6,516 nt of DNA from JASMHC01 sp042092935. GTDB taxonomy: Bacteria > Pseudomonadota > Alphaproteobacteria > Rhodobacterales > Rhodobacteraceae. Both the position numbers and the translations under genes were made by a program. Below are positions 5,119-6,516 of the stretch, one piece after another; position 1 is the stretch's first letter; every line of letters begins with the position of its first letter. The stretch is from assembly GCA_042092935.1 (NCBI GenBank), contig JBELFK010000153.1, positions 1 to 6,516 of the forward strand. Reading direction: 5' to 3'. A model generated the notes under the pieces. It saw only the letters and a program-made list of their open reading frames with translations. It had not been told where the DNA came from and did not search any database.

Positions 5119-6516
5119 TTAGGAATGCTCTTCCTTGGCCGTGGCGGCCAAGGCGCGGTTATAGGCCTTTAGACAGTCAACCTGAAACAAAACACCGATG
5201 ATATTGGGCGGTCCGTCTTCGACGTTCACCTCGATTATGGGCAGCCATTCACACCCATGCCAGTCAAACTGCGGCAGCGCATCGCCCAACGTTGCCTCAG
5301 AGCGGATGCCATGGCCATTGCTGACCATATCCCACAAGGTCTCCTGATCGAGATGCTCGCAATCGCACATCGGACGCATAATCTTTTGCACCTGAAACAT
5401 GTGCAACAAATAGGCCTGCGGGCCGGCTGCGATCTGGATGTTGCGCCGTGAAAGCTGGGCCAGAAAAAACGACTTGTGATTGACGCTGGCAGCAACAGCC
5501 GTCGAAAGCGACACGGCCAGCATGACGGCCAAACCGGTCTGCCAATCGCCCGTCATTTCGAAAATTATCATGATCGTCGAAATGGGCGATCCAAGGACCG
5601 CCGCCGCAACCGCCCCCATCCCCGCCAAAGCATAAAGCGGCTCTCCGCCCGAGACTTCGGGGAACACGCTGACGGCCACATAGCCAAAACTTAAACCCGT
5701 CAGCGCCCCAAGCATCAACGAGGGCGAAAACACGCCTCCTCCCATGCGCCCGGCTATCGTGATCGTCACCGCAACCGCCTTGAGCACCGCAAAGACGACG
5801 GCATCCTGAAAGACAAGCTGTCCCGTCAAGGCGGCGCTGGTCGTCTCATACCCCACCCCAATGATATGCGGAAAAGCCACGGCCAGAATTCCAAGCATGG
5901 CCCCCGCAACCATCGGCCGGATCCAGCGCGGGATTCCAAGCGTGTTTTGCACAATGCTGCCCCAGTCATCCGCGCGGTAAAGTGCCATCATGAAAACCGT
6001 CGCAACGACCCCCGAGAACAATCCCAGAATCGCAAAGGCCGGAAGCTCGACGTAAAACTCGAGCATATTGGCCTGCGGTATCGTGAATTCGGTCACGTCG
6101 CCGAACCAAAGCCGGTTGATGACGGTGCCCGCGACGCTGGCAATCACAATCGGCGCGAAGGAACGGATCGCGAAGTGGCGCATGACCACCTCCATCGCGA
6201 ACAAGGCTCCGGCGATCGGCGCGTTGAAGCTGGCGGAAACCGCAGCCGCTGCGGCGCAGCCCATCAGATCGCGGCCCGTAACCCCGTCAACTTTGGCCTT
6301 ATTGCTGATCCAACTGGCAATCACCGCCGCAAGGTGCACAACCGGCCCCTCACGTCCTGACGAGCCGCCACTTGACAGCGTGACAAGCGACGCAATCGCC
6401 GAGGCCCAACCCTCTTTGTGTTCAATCCGCCCGTCTTTAAGCGCTGCGCCTTCAATCACATCCGCGACCGAGCGCACGCGCCCGTCCTTGGTGAATAGAT
6501 GCATGATGACCCCGAC
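5119..6516 (-). CDS. CLC-family chloride channel/antiporter with degenerate CBS tail (N-terminus outside window)
   Basis: This inner-membrane CLC protein carries chloride, or exchanges it for protons. Numbered from the Met codon at 6504-6502, the frame stays open to the window edge (VGVI precedes that Met), so it is an internal residue and the start lies beyond 6516; perhaps 80-150 residues are missing. Motifs in order: a GSGIP-equivalent segment RSVADVIEG (11-19), the gating glutamate E52 in GREGP, FNAPIAGALFAMEVV (93-107), the filter motif GGGVFSPS (255-262), GMGAVAAAVLGSP (295-307) and FEMTGD (315-320). Many hydrophobic helices span 34-340. The cytoplasmic tail (about 365-452) looks like a worn CBS region; only its last part, LPIIEV...NIIGVLFQVDCLKAY, is clearly CBS-like. 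Aligned to E. coli ClcA, the internal proton glutamate E203 is V106 and the chloride-binding Y445 is F347, so the coupling mode is uncertain. The gene is convergent with the DUF427 gene. Family assignment is very secure. Confidence 0.94.
   Translation of the reverse strand, partial: VGVIMHLFTKDGRVRSVADVIEGAALKDGRIEHKEGWASAIASLVTLSSGGSSGREGPVVHLAAVIASWISNKAKVDGVTGRDLMGCAAAAAVSASFNAPIAGALFAMEVVMRHFAIRSFAPIVIASVAGTVINRLWFGDVTEFTIPQANMLEFYVELPAFAILGLFSGVVATVFMMALYRADDWGSIVQNTLGIPRWIRPMVAGAMLGILAVAFPHIIGVGYETTSAALTGQLVFQDAVVFAVLKAVAVTITIAGRMGGGVFSPSLMLGALTGLSFGYVAVSVFPEVSGGEPLYALAGMGAVAAAVLGSPISTIMIIFEMTGDWQTGLAVMLAVSLSTAVAASVNHKSFFLAQLSRRNIQIAAGPQAYLLHMFQVQKIMRPMCDCEHLDQETLWDMVSNGHGIRSEATLGDALPQFDWHGCEWLPIIEVNVEDGPPNIIGVLFQVDCLKAYNRALAATAKEEHS
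5133..5153. terminator. Candidate hairpin terminator at the convergent DUF427/CLC ends
   Basis: CCTTGGCCG (5133-5141) and CGGCCAAGG (5145-5153) form a perfect 9-bp GC-rich stem with a TGG loop. It lies 18 bases past the DUF427 stop and inside the last codons of the CLC gene. Placement between convergent genes suits a shared or bidirectional terminator. Neither strand has a T-run directly after the stem, so it is not canonical and may simply reflect the coding sequence. Confidence 0.35.

Noticed and set aside
5866..6360. 164-residue reading frame on the plus strand
   Set aside because: It lies antisense to conserved CLC helices, is rich in Arg/His/Asn with no recognisable motif, and is a codon-bias shadow.
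1..6516. A defence or other novel system built on the CobS-like AAA+ and vWA pair
   Set aside because: AAA+/vWA pairs do occur in other systems, but both proteins here match true cobaltochelatase CobS and CobT closely and the neighbours are unrelated housekeeping-type genes.

Overview
The window looks like chromosomal DNA of an alphaproteobacterium, most likely of the Rhodobacterales (Roseobacter/Rhodobacter group). Three things suggest this. The CobS and aminopeptidase sequences closely resemble the forms I recall from that group. cobS and cobT lie side by side. The cobS-cobT gap holds a GC-rich hairpin followed by a 'CCCCCGAGGTATTTGAAG' tail, which I recognise as an intergenic repeat common in these genomes. 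Base composition is moderately GC-rich and even throughout, and no mobile element, RNA gene, CRISPR array or sign of transfer was found.

Layout, left to right. Positions 2-895 (+) hold cobS, with its 5' end outside the window. Positions 970-2847 (+) hold cobT, 71 bases downstream. Together they encode the AAA+ ATPase and the von Willebrand A (MIDAS) subunits of the aerobic ATP-dependent cobaltochelatase; the large subunit CobN is not in the window. After 77 bases with two short inverted repeats comes a 595-residue M24 metallopeptidase of the three-domain Xaa-Pro aminopeptidase type (2925-4712, +). After a further 60 bases comes a 113-residue DUF427 protein (4773-5114, +). A CLC-family chloride channel/antiporter with a degenerate C-terminal CBS-like region follows on the opposite strand (5119-6516, -), with its N-terminus beyond the right edge. 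The DUF427 and CLC stop codons face each other across only four bases.

How the genes work together: only cobS and cobT have an evident joint role, cobalt insertion into the corrin ring during cobalamin synthesis. The peptidase, the DUF427 protein and the CLC protein look like unrelated housekeeping genes that happen to be adjacent.

I see no convincing undescribed multi-gene system. The points most worth a second look are the CLC protein, which lacks the internal 'proton glutamate' (Val in its place) and has Phe where the chloride-binding Tyr normally is; the structured repeat inside the cobS-cobT operon; and the hairpins flanking the peptidase and DUF427 genes.
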